A stretch of DNA of 64,000 nt from Ashinkailepas kermadecensis. Taxonomy: Eukaryota; Arthropoda; Thecostraca; Neolepadidae. The position numbers and the translations under genes are program-made. This document shows, in pieces, positions 9,095 to 20,619 of the stretch (the stretch's first letter is position 1; each line of letters starts with the position of its first letter). The stretch lies in assembly GCA_034440615.1 (NCBI GenBank), contig JAOTOM010004841.1:143501-207500 (forward strand), written 5' to 3'. The notes beneath the pieces are model-generated. The model saw only the letters and a list, made by a program, of their open reading frames with translations, did no database searches and had not been told where the DNA came from.

Positions 9095-9208
9095 AGGATA
9101 GATATTCTGACGATTTTTCAGTGCGTAGTACAATGTCACTTGTTTGAATGTATGCGATCAATGATTGTACCCGAAATATATTACGCAAAATGTCAAACTC
9201 CGTACATC
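9095..9208 (-). repeat. Right arm of inverted repeat around the GIY-YIG relic
   Basis: Inverted, diverged copy of 8529-8640, with shared tracts TTTCGGGTACAATCATTGAT and CATACATTCAAACAAG when read on the minus strand. The minus-strand open frame here (8988-9263) is a by-product of this repeat. Confidence 0.75.
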
Positions 9209-9263
9209 CAATAAGCACTGAACCATCTTTAGGAAATATAGGGCAAATAGGATGGAGAGGCAT

Positions 9264-10560
9264 GAGAACTGGATGCTGCTAAGAATAGCTATTGAGACCC
9301 ACAAAATAGTACAGAAACAGGAAAATATTTGTCATGTCGTGCACCGAACATTTTACATTTAATGCACGTTAAGTTACAACCCATACCTAAGCGGCCTGCA
9401 CTATTGCTTCGTATGTCGCGTTCATCTTCAGTCTGCACTCGGATTCTCGGGTTTACTTCTTGGCAATTATGAACTGCCTGGCTAAAGCAATGCATCAGAC
9501 ATTTTGACTACCATGCACAGCAATCAAGTTGAAAAACACCATGTACTGATCCCCCAGCCTACCCTGGAAACGCATGACGATTGTTAAGCAAGGGTGGCTC
9601 AAAAGAAGGTGGCACGCAAACAGCTAAAAGATTGCTGCCATCAACTGGTGACGTATAACATTTATGTACCATGAATCTCATGGACAGTTTTGCTATGTGA
9701 TACGGTTGCTTGTGGAGAAATCGAAATTATTTAGGTATGATTTGAGAAAGTGTATGTTTTTAAAGCATCATTCTGGTTAGTTGCATTCAACTTTTTGGAA
9801 TTACCTTGCCTGTCGCTTGACCTGATTGCGTCACATACTGATCAACATCACAAATCAATATCGAAGCTTTGGAGGTGGATATTATTATTTAGGTGTTAAT
9901 AGCACATCATTAACATCCTGGAAGTAGTTGAGGTGGTACAGGTTCAGAATGTCCAGGCGTCAGAATGTCCACAGAGCCAGAAGTGGTCTGTGAAACGATA
10001 GCCGATCCGAGGCCAATTGCACTATTGTTTTTTATACTCACGCAGCGTGCTGACAAAAGGTGTGATGCAAATCGCACTGTTCTAAGTCACATTTCACAAA
10101 GGCATTGGTTTGTAACCACAAGTGGTGTAATTCGGACAAGATTTTGGTGATGAAGATGCTAAGGCTCTGACGCATGTCTTGGCCAGACACCCTTGGGTAG
10201 GAACCGGTAATTGTCGATAGTTAATAATGTGGATGATCACCGGACGCCGGTTCGTGACGAAAGAAGTGGGGCTTTCGTTCCGTCCTGGCGAGGGGATAAG
10301 GTGGTCCGCAGAATTGTTTGGCTCATCGGAAGGCTCCAGTCTGTAGTTCGTAAGCATTGCCATCAAATCACTGCGAAGTCGTCCCAAGTATTCGGCAGCC
10401 GGAGTCGTTTGTGACAGATTCGTGATAGATGTCCGAGTCCACCATATCTTGAGCGTTCTGAATAATTTGTTTGCTAATGAAAATATCCTATAATGCAAGG
10501 TTTTATATGCTGTTCTGGGTAGTTTCGGTGAAGTGGGCGCGTTGTTCGTCTGTCGTCTCA
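9264..10560. other. Spacer with no recognised gene
   Basis: No repeat family or domain is recognised. A long minus-strand open frame begins in the adjacent GC-rich block and runs to 10094, but it has no family resemblance (see the rejected list). Confidence 0.35.
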
Positions 10561-11080
10561 TGCTTTTTCTTCGCAGAAGCGTCCACCAGTTAAACTGAAA
10601 GCGGTGATCGACTTGACCGAGCGTCCGAGTCTGCGACACCCTCGACAGACGCCGGCCTCCCGTTTTCCCGTTGTTCTGAACGCGCCCCTCGGCCGGCCTT
10701 GTGCGCCGGTTGCCTGACCTCGACCCGCCGCGCGACCTGACCGGGCCGCGGCGCCGCGGCGGGTTGGAGCGGTGGACCGTGGCCGAGTGGCAGGGCACGG
10801 CAGGTGGCCCGGTCCGGTGGTCGCCGCCGCTGCCGTCGGCGCAGCGGGACCAGCCGGGCCGCCGCTCTCCGCCCGAGCCCTGCCCGTGTCGGCCAGCTGG
10901 CGGAACGCGTCCGGGCGGTCCGTTACACTTTCGCATGCCGTACGACCCGTGCAGTCGCTGCGCTCCTGAGCCACCGTTACGCGTGATGGGTGGTGGTTAT
11001 GCGCAGTCGTTCGATTGCCTCTGAGCGCGTCCATTGGCCAAAGCGGTTGTGCGCTGTTGAGGTATTTATTAGTGCGCATT
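10561..11080. promoter_or_regulatory. CpG-rich island
   Basis: About 500 bp of strongly GC- and CpG-rich sequence between AT-balanced flanks. A good 3' splice-site sequence (CTTTTTCTTCGCAG) ends at 10576 at its left edge. The block may be a promoter or contain an exon of an unseen gene; neither can be shown. Confidence 0.35.
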
Positions 11081-11139
11081 GAGGTGCATTTACGAGGTGA
11101 ACATTGCGGTCGGTTCCGTGCCGTAGGCGGTCGATAACC

Positions 11140-11330
11140 TGGTGGTCAGGTTGTGACGGATGGTGACGGCTGTCCGGTAGCCGCGTCTGGCGATGGCTGG
11201 TGACGGATACCGGCGAATTATTGTTCAGGTGGCGATGGGTCGTGACGGGTGTCCGGTGTCTGACTATGGTGTGACTGGGGCGGGTGGCGATGGGTCGTGA
11301 CGGGTGTCCGGTGTCTGACTATCACTGGTG
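11140..11330. repeat. Short tandem duplication (GGGTCGTGACGGGTGTCCGG)
   Basis: A unit of about 60 bp containing GCGATGGGTCGTGACGGGTG and GTCCGGTGTCTGACTAT is present twice in near-identical form (about 11230-11322). Degenerate copies lie upstream. Confidence 0.7.
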
Positions 11331-11425
11331 ATGGAGGCGGGATGTTGACACATTATTGCGGGGGTAAGTGACGTTGGCTCTTGGCTAGAGGTGCAAAAAG
11401 GTATCCTCTTCCCCTATATGGAGGG

Positions 11426-11591
11426 GGGGGGGACGAGTGGTCTAGGGGTAAGATGCTCGTCTCGCAATCGAAAGATTGTGGGTTCGAATCTCACCTGTCG
11501 CTACTCTTCGCCCGCGACCAATCGGCGTGAGAGATTGGCGACGCTATATGACTCAACGGTCGACGTGTCGTAAAAACCAATAACCAACCAA
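11426..11591 (+). mobile_element. tRNA-like SINE, family A
   Basis: Same structure as the copy at 4528-4692. The exact 14 bp target duplication CCCTATATGGAGGG lies at 11412-11425 and 11592-11605. Confidence 0.92.
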
Positions 11592-11940
11592 CCCTATATG
11601 GAGGGTAACAGATTGACCTGATGCAACCCCTTTGATAGCACAATCACGTCATTAGCAACTCCCAGTGCGCTAAAATGGATGTGTCGTGCAAATGAAGATG
11701 CTTACCAAAATTGCATGCATTAATTTGGAAAAGTTGAAGCAGGGGTAGATACAGATATTTTCGGAACGATTTCTGAAAAAGAATTAAATGGGTGCTTGTT
11801 GGTCATAGCCTTTTCCTCTGCGTGGGGAGCCTTTGGCTGAGAAATACCTGGAGCGAAGGATGGTGGGTACTGTTGAGTCTTCCTGGAGGGCCACCACCTT
11901 TCTATGGAGAGCGGATACGTGCCACAGTGCTCCCCCACCT

Positions 11941-12111
11941 CCGGGGGCCGCGGTAGCTCAGTTGGTAGAGCGTCGAACTCTTGATCGCAAGATTGTGGGT
12001 TGAATCTCACAGCCGACGGCATTTACCGAGTCCATCCGCGACCAATCGGCGTGAGAGGTTGGCGACGCAATATGACCTAGCGGTTGAATGCGTCGAAAGA
12101 GAACCCAAGTT
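11941..12111 (+). mobile_element. tRNA-like SINE, family B
   Basis: The head GCGGTAGCTCAGTTGGTAGA, a B-box GGGTTGAATCTC, and the core CGACCAATCGGCGTGAGAGG are followed by a family-B tail with GAATGCGTCG. A 10 bp duplication CTCCCCCACC lies at about 11930-11939 and 12112-12121. Confidence 0.85.
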
Positions 12112-12693
12112 CTCCCCCACCCCCCTGTATCCGCCCCAGTGGCGGTGGAATGTACGCTTGAAGAGGTAAATGCACTAGGTAGTGTGGCATGTGATAGGTA
12201 GCAAAACGGGAAAAACTTTGGTATCAAGAGAGGGTATCCGATTGGTACATTTCTGCATCTCTGCTCTTGGCGCAGGTTAGCGAAAGCTGACGCCGGATGG
12301 GTGAAGTTCTCTGACATTGAAGGCAGCAGGTGCTGGCCTCGCGAATGGGAACTTAATTTACTGCGATGGCATCACTCGCCAAGCCAAGAAAAAGGAAGAA
12401 AGCAGCACGTGGTAATAATCGATATTATAAGCTAAGCTACACCCATATAGATCATGTTTGGAATGTTTTAGAAATCTCACGAATTTCACATCCAAATATT
12501 ATCCCTTCCTCACGGTTGTATCATGCAAAAGACATGCATACAATAACTCCACTCATTTTTTGTTGCTAAGCCATGTGTTTGTGAATGTTAGATCATTGAT
12601 ACTGGTAATACTGGAAATGCTACGGTATGTTTTGGTTCTCGAGCTCGATGCAAACTCACTCAGGCATAGCCAACTAACTCCCTAACCCGCCTC

Positions 12694-12756
12694 ATGGACG
12701 CTAAATGACCAAACCTGGTCGATGCGCCCTAAAACTCAAATAACCAACCAAACCAA
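12694..12756 (+). mobile_element. Mini-SINE tail element (63 bp)
   Basis: It begins ATGGACGCTAAATGACC, continues GTCGATGCGCCCTAAAAC and ends in an AACCAACC tail. The exact 13 bp target duplication CCTAACCCGCCTC lies at 12681-12693 and 12757-12769. Confidence 0.88.
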
Positions 12757-13675
12757 CCTAACCCGCCTCTGTCTGCTTTCCCAAGTATTTGAATACACTA
12801 CTTTAATGTCACGTTACTTTATAGGCTATCTTTTGTAATCTTTTATAACAATAAGTCGTTACAATATTCGTTCAAAGTTTTAGTGCATTTAAATTAAGAA
12901 TTTAAATGGAAAGTTGGTGTCAGCGAAACCAGGACAAATTCAGAAGCCAGTTTGCAACTTGTATTTCGGGGACGAGATCTTCTCCGTATCCCTGAAGCGG
13001 GGTGATCACATCGTAAGTGTTGAAACCGGATTGGCGATGATGACGAGGCCGTGGAGGGAGCACTCGGACGACCGGCTAGAATCTACGATCAGTTTAGCAT
13101 CCGTTCTCAGCGTCTAGCTTCCTTAATAGTTGCTCAACAGGACAGATATCTGCAGCTATTGGGGCTGCCAGGCGAAGTGCCCGTGCTGAGGACATGCAGG
13201 ACGCGGTTTTCGTGCTCCGACAGCTGGTGCATCACCGAATCGGCCCAGCAAGGTTCGCCGGGCTCTCAGAAGCTCTAAAGTGAGCCAACCCGAGTGCGTG
13301 TCAGGAGGGCGCTGGCAGTGTGTGTGTCAGCCGAGTTGTCTGTGCACGGCTACCGTATGGTCCGCCGAGTGACTAATGCCGCGGCGAAGGCAGGTATCCT
13401 GTCCGCGTATGGGGAAGTAGGTGTGTGCACAATTTGAGCTGTCTATCTCAATTGATTCGCTAGATATTTGACGGAAACAAAATGAGGAATGTGGATTGCT
13501 CCCTCCTCCCCGACAGGTATTACCTCTGGCATTCCTGGGTTGAGCAATCTTTGAGACAATAGAGCCTCTAAATATATTCGAGATTGGAAGCTCTTGATTA
13601 AGACCGAAATCATGCCTGTGACTGGCATTCCTTGTCGGTAAGGTAATGATTTCTGACCGGTTTTCCCATAGTGTG

Positions 13676-14180
13676 CGGCGTGGACGGGTGACGTGCCTGT
13701 CTCCACTCGCCGACATCATACCGGCGTGGGCGGGTGACGTGCCTGTCTCCACCCGCCGACGTCTTACCGGCGTGGGCGGGTGACGTGCCTGTCTCCACCC
13801 GCCGACATCAGACCGGCGTGGGCGGGTGACGTGCCTGTCTCCACTCGCCGACATCATACCGGCGTGGGCGGGTGACTGTGTCACCCGCCGACGTCTTACC
13901 GGCGTGGGCGGGTGACGTGCCTGTCTCCACCCGCCGACATCAGACCGGCGTGGGCGGGTGACGCGCCTGTCTCCACCCGCCGACGTCTTACCGGCGTGGG
14001 CGGGTGACGTGCCTGTCTCCACCCGCCGACATCAGACCGGCGTGGGCGGGTGACGTGCCTGTCTCCACCCGCCGACGTCAGACCGGCGTGGGCGGGTGAC
14101 GTGCCCGCCTCCACTCGTAGACGTCAGACCGGCGTGGGCGGGTGACGTGCCCGCCTCCACCCGTCGACGTCAGACCGGCG
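13676..14180. repeat. 46 bp minisatellite
   Basis: About eleven copies of a 46 bp unit containing ACCGGCGTGGGCGGGTGACG, with alternating variants ending GACGTCTT or GACATCAG. Minus-strand open frames of 60-230 codons here are artefacts of the repeat. The unit carries TGACGTG. Confidence 0.95.
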
Positions 14181-14489
14181 TATCTCCCACTGCGGACCTG
14201 TGACAGCCGCCGTCAACCGTCGGGCGGCATCGCTGGCTGTGCAACGCACGACGCTTGTCCGGCCGTCGACCGGACGCTGCGACACGACTGCCACCTGTGG
14301 GCGCTGCTGAGAACTGGACAGACGCGTGCGACTCGGATGACCGGCGTAGACCAATGAGCAACGGCTACACAACGGCGGCGGCCAGCCGGTAGTCGCCCGT
14401 CACCGAACGACCGGCACGGTCGGAAATGGCGGCTTCCGGAAACACTGGCCGCGCCTTGCGCCTGGCGGTGATCGGGCGGAGTTGGCCGT

Positions 14490-14870
14490 GTGATGCGGAC
14501 GACAGCTTCGTGCTGACGTGCCAGTCGGACTGACGTCCAGTCACACCAGTCAGGCTGACGCGCCAGTCGGGCTGACGTGAGTCACACCAGTAGCTGAGCG
14601 CCAGTCGGGCTGACGTGGTCAGCAGCCGGGCTGACGCGCCAGTCATGCCAGTCGGGCTGACGTGTCAGTCAGGGAGCCGGCGTGGCTGTTATGATGCCAG
14701 TCGCGCTGACGTCCAGTACACCAGTCAGGCTGACGCGCCAGTCGGGCTGACGTCCAGTCACACCAGTCAGGCTGACGTGTCAGTCACGCCAGAGGGACGT
14801 CCAGTACCGTGGGCTGCGGTGGCAGTTGACTGACATGCCAGTCGGGCCGGCGTGGCTGATTATGATGAGC
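14490..14870. repeat. Degenerate CAGTCGGGCTGACGT repeat field
   Basis: Many imperfect copies of CCAGTCGGGCTGACGTG and CACACCAGTCAGGCTGACG with variable spacing of about 20-40 bases. Confidence 0.85.
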
Positions 14871-14879
14871 GCGCGACTG

Positions 14880-15440
14880 ACGCCGCCTGCCGCGGCCGTC
14901 ATTTGGCCGCCGGCGGTCGTCGGACACGGGTGACGATGGCCCGCCCGGACGTGTTGTCGCCGCGGATCAACAACCTACGCGAGAGATGGCGGCGTTGATG
15001 GACTGACACGCGTCGACGGGCGACGTGCCGGCTCGCGGAAACAGCGCGAGACGTGGTGAGCAGTGGTGTTGGCGTCGCGTCCCGCATCGTTGCGCTCTCC
15101 CGACTGGCCGGCTGGGGGAGAGGGAGCGTGATGGCCATCCGGATGGCCGTGTGGCTGGCGCCCGCTGCGGTCAGCGGACGGTGGGAGTTGGGGGGAGGGG
15201 GGAGTCGACCGCTTCGCAACTGCATCAGCCGTGGTCTGAATGCAGCTCTGCATGCACGGTGGGGACAGGCGGACGGGATCGGGGTCGCGAGATGAGATGC
15301 GTCCCCGATCCGCAGTGGGCCGGTTTCCAGTGCCGATGGTGCGTGTCGCGAGGTAATGGTGCCGCTGGTGAGATTGGCGGCCGCACCAATTGACCCATAT
15401 CTGTCCGCCGGCGGTCCTGACGGCGGCACGGCTGTTATTA
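14880..15440. other. GC-rich island
   Basis: CpG-rich single-copy-looking sequence, with open frames on both strands that carry no recognisable domain. It could be promoter-associated. Confidence 0.35.
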
Positions 15441-16529
15441 TGGCTCACACGTGCCGGCTTCAATGAAGAGCATGTGGAATTTGTCTCATTGATATGTCAG
15501 AAGTGAGCTGAACGCCTGTCATCGTACCGGAGCTTGCATATTTGGCAGTCGAAGCGAGAACGGCGTTCCAGCATCTGAAGGGTGATGCTCTGTTGCTCGG
15601 GCCCGAGGCGCTGCCTGCGGTCACGCGCGATTTGATTAAGCTGTTTTACGACCTGCGCCGCAATGTTCTCGGCAGTTTTAATGAGCGATGGTTTCGATGA
15701 CTTCGGTGGCTATCATCATTAAGTCTCGTAATTTTGTTGGGGCGTCGTTTTATATATTTATGAGATGGGTTTTGCTCCCCATCAAGTTCCACGTGGGGCC
15801 TTACGTAGTTACCTGCAGTGTTTGGGAGCGTCCTGGTTCATCCACTACGCCCTTCCCGAAATAATTTAATGTGAAGCGTCACTCTTGTGTATATATATAT
15901 GTATGTATAAGATGTTCCTGTCATTTGGTGGTCATTGTGGGCCGTAATCCTGGAGAGGCATTGCTTTTATAATTATGGAGTTTTCATAGAAATCTAGAAA
16001 GTTATTGCGTTCAGTAAGTAGCGGAAATCCCAGTCCCAGGAAGCTCTACTGTTTGAGCTTTTAGGGCCCTGTTGGATCGCCAGGCATGTGCTATTTTCCA
16101 GGAGAAATACTGTCAGTTCACGATGGTCGCCTGCAGCGTACACCATTAGAAGTGCATGCGAGTACGTGCCATCTGCAATTTGTGGGTTGTTCGCCAATAT
16201 GGGTGGGAGAATAATGCGCTTCGGCGGCGGCCCGGAGCGAAGCTGACACTGCCGAGTTCTCCGGGTCACGGTCAGCTGGTGTCCTGTTTCGATTGCGCCG
16301 AGCGTGTGTTCGATGCGGCGACAGTGCCCACAAGCTCGGCACCTCTGGTGACGTCGGAGGGGACTGACAGGAGCCTGCGCACTGCACGCGGTAGCCACCG
16401 AGTCGTGCAGCCCGCTGGCATTGGCCGGTATTTGTCTGTCAAATTTGTCTGTCATTTGTCTGTCACGCGTGTCCGGCAATGAGGCCACGGTGGGAAATAC
16501 CAGCCGTTTCTGGAGTGTTGGTGTCGATA
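15441..16529. other. Spacer with no recognised gene
   Basis: Contains a short (TA)n run at about 15890-15903. A 185-codon minus-strand open frame (15994-16551) runs into a dispersed repeat and shows no domain. Confidence 0.35.
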
Positions 16530-16745
16530 ATATTATCCTCTCCAAGAACATATCATCTCATTTTGTTTTCATTTGGATGTTGAATGGTGTTGTTTGGCAG
16601 TGAACTGGTGTGCGGTGAAGTGCTCAAGATACACTGAGAAGTGCAACCTGATATTTTTATGTCACAGATCTGAAGAAATATCCATATCCGGTGACCCCAA
16701 AATTTTCCTCTCCACATCCAGGATAACGAAGCACAATCCCGACCC
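16530..16745 (+). repeat. Dispersed repeat R2, copy 1
   Basis: Shares a series of blocks with 51625-51870 and 61010-61245: TGAATGGTGTTGTTTG-like, GCTCAAGATACACTGA-like, and CCTCTCCACATCCAGGATAA-like. A weaker match to the first block lies near 31.99-32.06 kb. No coding content or terminal repeats were seen. Confidence 0.65.
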
Positions 16746-16935
16746 TGAATGAGGGACCGAGGGTGATGTGGTATGGAAGAAGCAACGTGGGGTCGTGGTT
16801 ACTGCTTTATGTTCACGCATGGGAGCCTACAGCTTGCGCTACAGTGTGCTGTGTGCAGTGTGCTGGCTTTCTCCCTGAACAGCTGCGATGCTTCCATCTC
16901 ATATAATTTATGGATTATTATCCATGCGCAACGGA

Positions 16936-17101
16936 GGGGACGCGGTAGCTCAGTCGGTAGGGAGTCGGACTCTTGGTCGTAAGATCGTAGGTTCGAATCC
17001 CACAGCCGACGGGATTGCCGAGTCCACCCGCGACCAACCGGCGTGGGAGGTTGGCGACGCCGTACGACCCAGCAAGTCGAATGCGTCGTGAATGAACCGA
17101 A
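16936..17101 (+). mobile_element. tRNA-like SINE, family B (older copy)
   Basis: GCGGTAGCTCAGTCGGTAGG, GGTTCGAATCCCACAG and the core CGACCAACCGGCGTGGGAGG are clear. Target duplications at 16919-16935 and 17102-17118 match at 14 of 17 bases, which suggests an older insertion. Confidence 0.85.
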
Positions 17102-17143
17102 TATCCATATCCAACGGAATCTAGCTCTCAGCCCCGGAGCAGT

Positions 17144-17645
17144 GTTAAAATAATGGTTTGTATGAAATGAAATAAAATAAAATAAAGGTGTGAGATGTCC
17201 AAACGAGTACAGAAGGATGTCGAATTTCGGCATGGAAACCATGTCATTTAACAGGAATTATAAGTTCTTTTAACACAATTCCGATCCAACAGCATACTTA
17301 TATGTGCATCTTTTCCCTTTGTTTTGGGATACCTAATTTAGAGGTTACTATTTTAGTGATAGCAATACAAAATACCTATTCTTATAAACTGGTATTGTTT
17401 AACAAACCACATCATAGGTAATCCTTGTACCTGGAATTGTGCTAAGAGATGTGTGTGCAGCACAATCTGCAATGGTGAGTATCAGCATGATATTTGTCAA
17501 CAAGATGCTGTCGGAAATTAGATATGAAGACTTCATAACGACTCATCGTGAAGCGGGATGTCGATACTCCTTTGGAAGGGATGTCAATTCAGAGTCCAGA
17601 AAGTGGTATATTCCACCCTATTTGACGAATAATTTATCACTGCCC
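17144..17645 (+). repeat. Dispersed repeat R1, copy 1 (about 500 bp)
   Basis: Starts GTTAAAATAATGGTTTG, contains GTGAGATGTCCAAACGAGTA, and ends near GACGAATAATTTATCACTG. It is collinear with 32682-33165. Inverted partial copies lie at 42531-42790 and 62395-62525. No ORF, terminal repeat or tRNA-like promoter was recognised, so the class is unknown. Confidence 0.75.
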
Positions 17646-18020
17646 CGGAGTCCAAGAGCACAAAAGCGCTTCCCTGTTCCAACCATGCGGTTTGTGTGGC
17701 GACGGAAGCCTGCACCGGCCGCTACCGTCAGTGGTTGGGTGTCAGGGGCCGAGTTCGGCGTGGCGGCCGTGGTTTGCGCTCGGTGTGGTGCCCGACTGTG
17801 ACACGTACCGCTGAGCTGCAGCATCCCCGGCGCCTCTCGGTGCATTGCCCGCTGAACAGTGCCCCGCATACTGAACAGTGGCCCGCCTACTCAATGGTGA
17901 CCCGCATACTGAACAGTGTCATGTGAAGTGACAAAGAAGTGCACCGCACATGAAGCACCAAAAAGCCTGCTTGTGGTGACGTATATTTAGAAAATTATAC
18001 TGGAGTAAGCTGAAGTAAGC

Positions 18021-18050
18021 TGGTTGGTTATTGGAGCCCAGGGCGCGTCG
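18021..18050 (-). mobile_element. 5'-truncated mini-SINE tail
   Basis: GGTTGGTTATTGGAGCCCAG followed by GGCGCGTCG is the reverse complement of the mini-element 3' portion. No target duplication could be defined. Confidence 0.5.
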
Positions 18051-18229
18051 AATTATTTTTTTTAAATAAATATATTTAATCAGAGTTCTTGCTGTGGTGG
18101 CTTTATGAGCCAGGGTCCTATTGCTAAGCAGAGCTTGTTGCGTGAACCCTGGCCCCACCACCCGATCCATGAATTCCAGATCAACGGCAGAATTTTGACC
18201 GAAAGCTTAACGTGCCTTCAATGCACCGA

Positions 18230-18400
18230 CACGGCCGCCCGGTAGCTCGTCCCCGGCCTTATTGGGCCAGCTTCCAACTGACCCTCCCAATATCGCATCC
18301 CTAAATGCGAGCGCGCGAAGCGACTCGAACCCTGTGTCGCCAGTACAGGGGAGACCAGAGCAGGCCAACGCTCTAACCAACCGCGCTACCGGGGCAGCGC
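18230..18400 (-). mobile_element. tRNA-like SINE, family E
   Basis: On the minus strand GCCCCGGTAGCGCGGTTGG (A-box region), an intron-like spacer and CAGGGTTCGAGTCGC (B box) are visible, followed by a non-tRNA body. The body is only weakly similar to the shared core of the other families. It abuts a long TA/GT microsatellite. Confidence 0.65.
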
Positions 18401-18408
18401 AGGTGGTT

Positions 18409-18450
18409 GTATAATATATAATATATAATATAATATATATAATATAATAT

Positions 18451-18493
<43 letters not shown>

Positions 18494-18520
18494 CGTGTGT
18501 GTGTGTGTGGGTGTGTATAT
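18409..18520. repeat. TA-rich and GT microsatellite
   Basis: ATAATATA-type repeats pass into about 40 bp of pure (AT)n and then (GT)n. Confidence 0.95.
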
Positions 18521-20505
18521 TATATGAAGACCGGACAGACAACTTTGGGCCATGGGTATTGCCTTCAAATGAATGTGTGCACCATTGTCGTATAATGCTC
18601 TGTGCTATCCGAGGTGAAGAAATATCCTTGGGACATGGACATCGCCACGGATGTTGGATAGGGGGTACGAGAGTGTATGTAGGTTTTTTTCAGTGCAACG
18701 CCATAGGCGTAATGCTGAATTTCACGAAGCTTGTGAAACGCGTTCCCCAGTCTTCCACGGCGGCGACGCCTATACCACTGGGCGGCATCATGCAGCACGA
18801 AAGCGTATTTTCACGCAAAATCGTCTTGGATTAATGCTTCATTTTCCTTCACATTCTTCTTCATGTGTGCATAGTACCTGACCTGTCCCTGTGCCACATG
18901 ATAGTGTTTCGTCAGCTGAACGATTTTTTAAGGATGGACACTAAGTAGGTCTTTTCTACTTGTAAAATGGTCCACCAAAGTGCATCGATCCACGGTTACC
19001 CAGTGGTTATGCTTAATTTCGTCATCGGACTCGTCATGTGGATCATGACTGTCCAGTTATTTGAGGAGTGACAAGATCCCTCTTCGCCTGGACACTGCTC
19101 GCAGGCACGCATCATGTACTTGGACCAGCCCGAGTGGGAACCCTGCCGCGCCAATATTTAATAGGCAAATGCAAATGCCTGATTTCATGCGGCCTGTTGC
19201 ATTCTGTCTTCAGAAGGCTTTCAATGTGAGCCTTCTGAAGCGCAACTACGTTACACGCAGATGAGCCTATGTTTGACCTGTCGGTAATTGGTGACCTTGA
19301 TCTTTGTGGAGCCTCTTAAGGAAAGCTATCAGTCTTCAATTGAATAGTTTGTTTCGTGTTAAGAATGCATTTTCCTATCGCCTGGTTTTGATTTCGTTGT
19401 TCTATGTCACGTAATTTTCCAATGGCAGACACCTCACACGAAATCCGTCCTTCGCGAGAAAAAAAATCGCGAAATCGCCGAAGGTCGTGAACAAAGGGCG
19501 GCGATATCGGAGATTTATACAAAGAACTCATTTTTCCTTTCGCAGCTGAGTCATCCTCGTTTTTATTTCCGCTGTCAAATGTATAAAGTTTCGTGGCTAG
19601 TGGGCACGGCAGGTCGCGAGGTCACTGGGTCACGACACTAAGCGTAAGAAATATGTATTGTTGTTTTATTTTGGGAATTATTTTCTGAGTCCTTCTTGTC
19701 AAATATGCATACAATGTCACATTTTCTGTTTCGTATCGATCATATATTCATCGTTAAAGCTATCCATGTTATTTAACCTAAAACATTGCCGAATGCTGAA
19801 AAAGCATTGGTCGGATCGTGCTGACATTTGTAGATGTTCTGAACCGAGTGTTAAGAGCCTAAAATACCCTATAAGCAAATTTAACGCTGGATCAAAATGT
19901 GTATGGTGGAGTACATTGGTTCATCTGTCGTGGAGCGGACCAGCTGTTAACAGAGTCTGCTCTGTTGATGACTCTTCACAGCTATTTTGCGTGGCGTTTG
20001 TATGGCCAGAAAGGGCATCTTTGTCTGGTGTAGGCTTCTGGAGTCTGGTTTGGTGGGTGCTGTTGGCGTTCCAGCTGCCACCCCTTTGGCGGTGTTGTTC
20101 ATGCGACTGTACACTGAGTCGGGTATCGGTGACTGGCTTCATCAGCAAGACATCAATATGTCTTCATTATTCCTTCATGTAAATTGCGTGCAGGAACTGC
20201 CGTTTCCCGGTGGTGTTTCCGACTTCGTCCCGTTCAAGTGATCCCATCGGTGATGAAGCTGATAGTGGTAAGATATGTTCGCTTGTAATTCATTCAATTG
20301 CTTCGCAGTTCAACCCTTATTGAGCTTCACTGCACTGTTATTATTGGTAGCTAAATTACCTGTGGAATCAGATAGCGTGTACCTGCAAAACTCAGTGTGT
20401 GGTCCAACACTTCACGACATGAATTATAACACATTGCTTGTATCGCGCTTTTTGATTGAGATCCCAGCTGGTTGTGCCTGCACTGTTTTGTGAAGACGCG
20501 TTACG
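18521..20505. other. Spacer with no recognised gene
   Basis: About 2 kb of mixed sequence. Short open frames (for example 19658-20182, plus strand) have no domain and no splice context that I trust. Confidence 0.35.
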
Positions 20506-20509
20506 GGAG

Positions 20510-20615
20510 GATCGATGACCTGTGTCCAGGTGTTGAGACATCGATGACCGGTGTCCAAGCGTCGAGACATCGATGACCGGTGTCCAAGCGTCTGGACATC
20601 GATTACCGGTGTTGT
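20510..20615. repeat. 29 bp tandem repeat
   Basis: Four copies of GACATCGATGACCGGTGTCC followed by AAGCGTCGA-like sequence, with the outer copies diverged. Confidence 0.85.
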
Positions 20616-20619
20616 TGTG

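Noticed and set aside
10094..10936. 280-codon minus-strand frame with an ATG
   Set aside because: It spans a sharp composition change from a CpG island into AT-balanced DNA and shows no recognisable domain. It was kept out of the gene list, but RNA data could revive it.
13327..14114. Minus-strand frame of 231 codons (TSPAHAG repeats)
   Set aside because: It is a translation of the 46 bp minisatellite.
13660..14180. CRISPR-like array
   Set aside because: The regular repeats have no unique spacers (the whole 46 bp unit repeats) and the DNA is eukaryotic, so this is a minisatellite.
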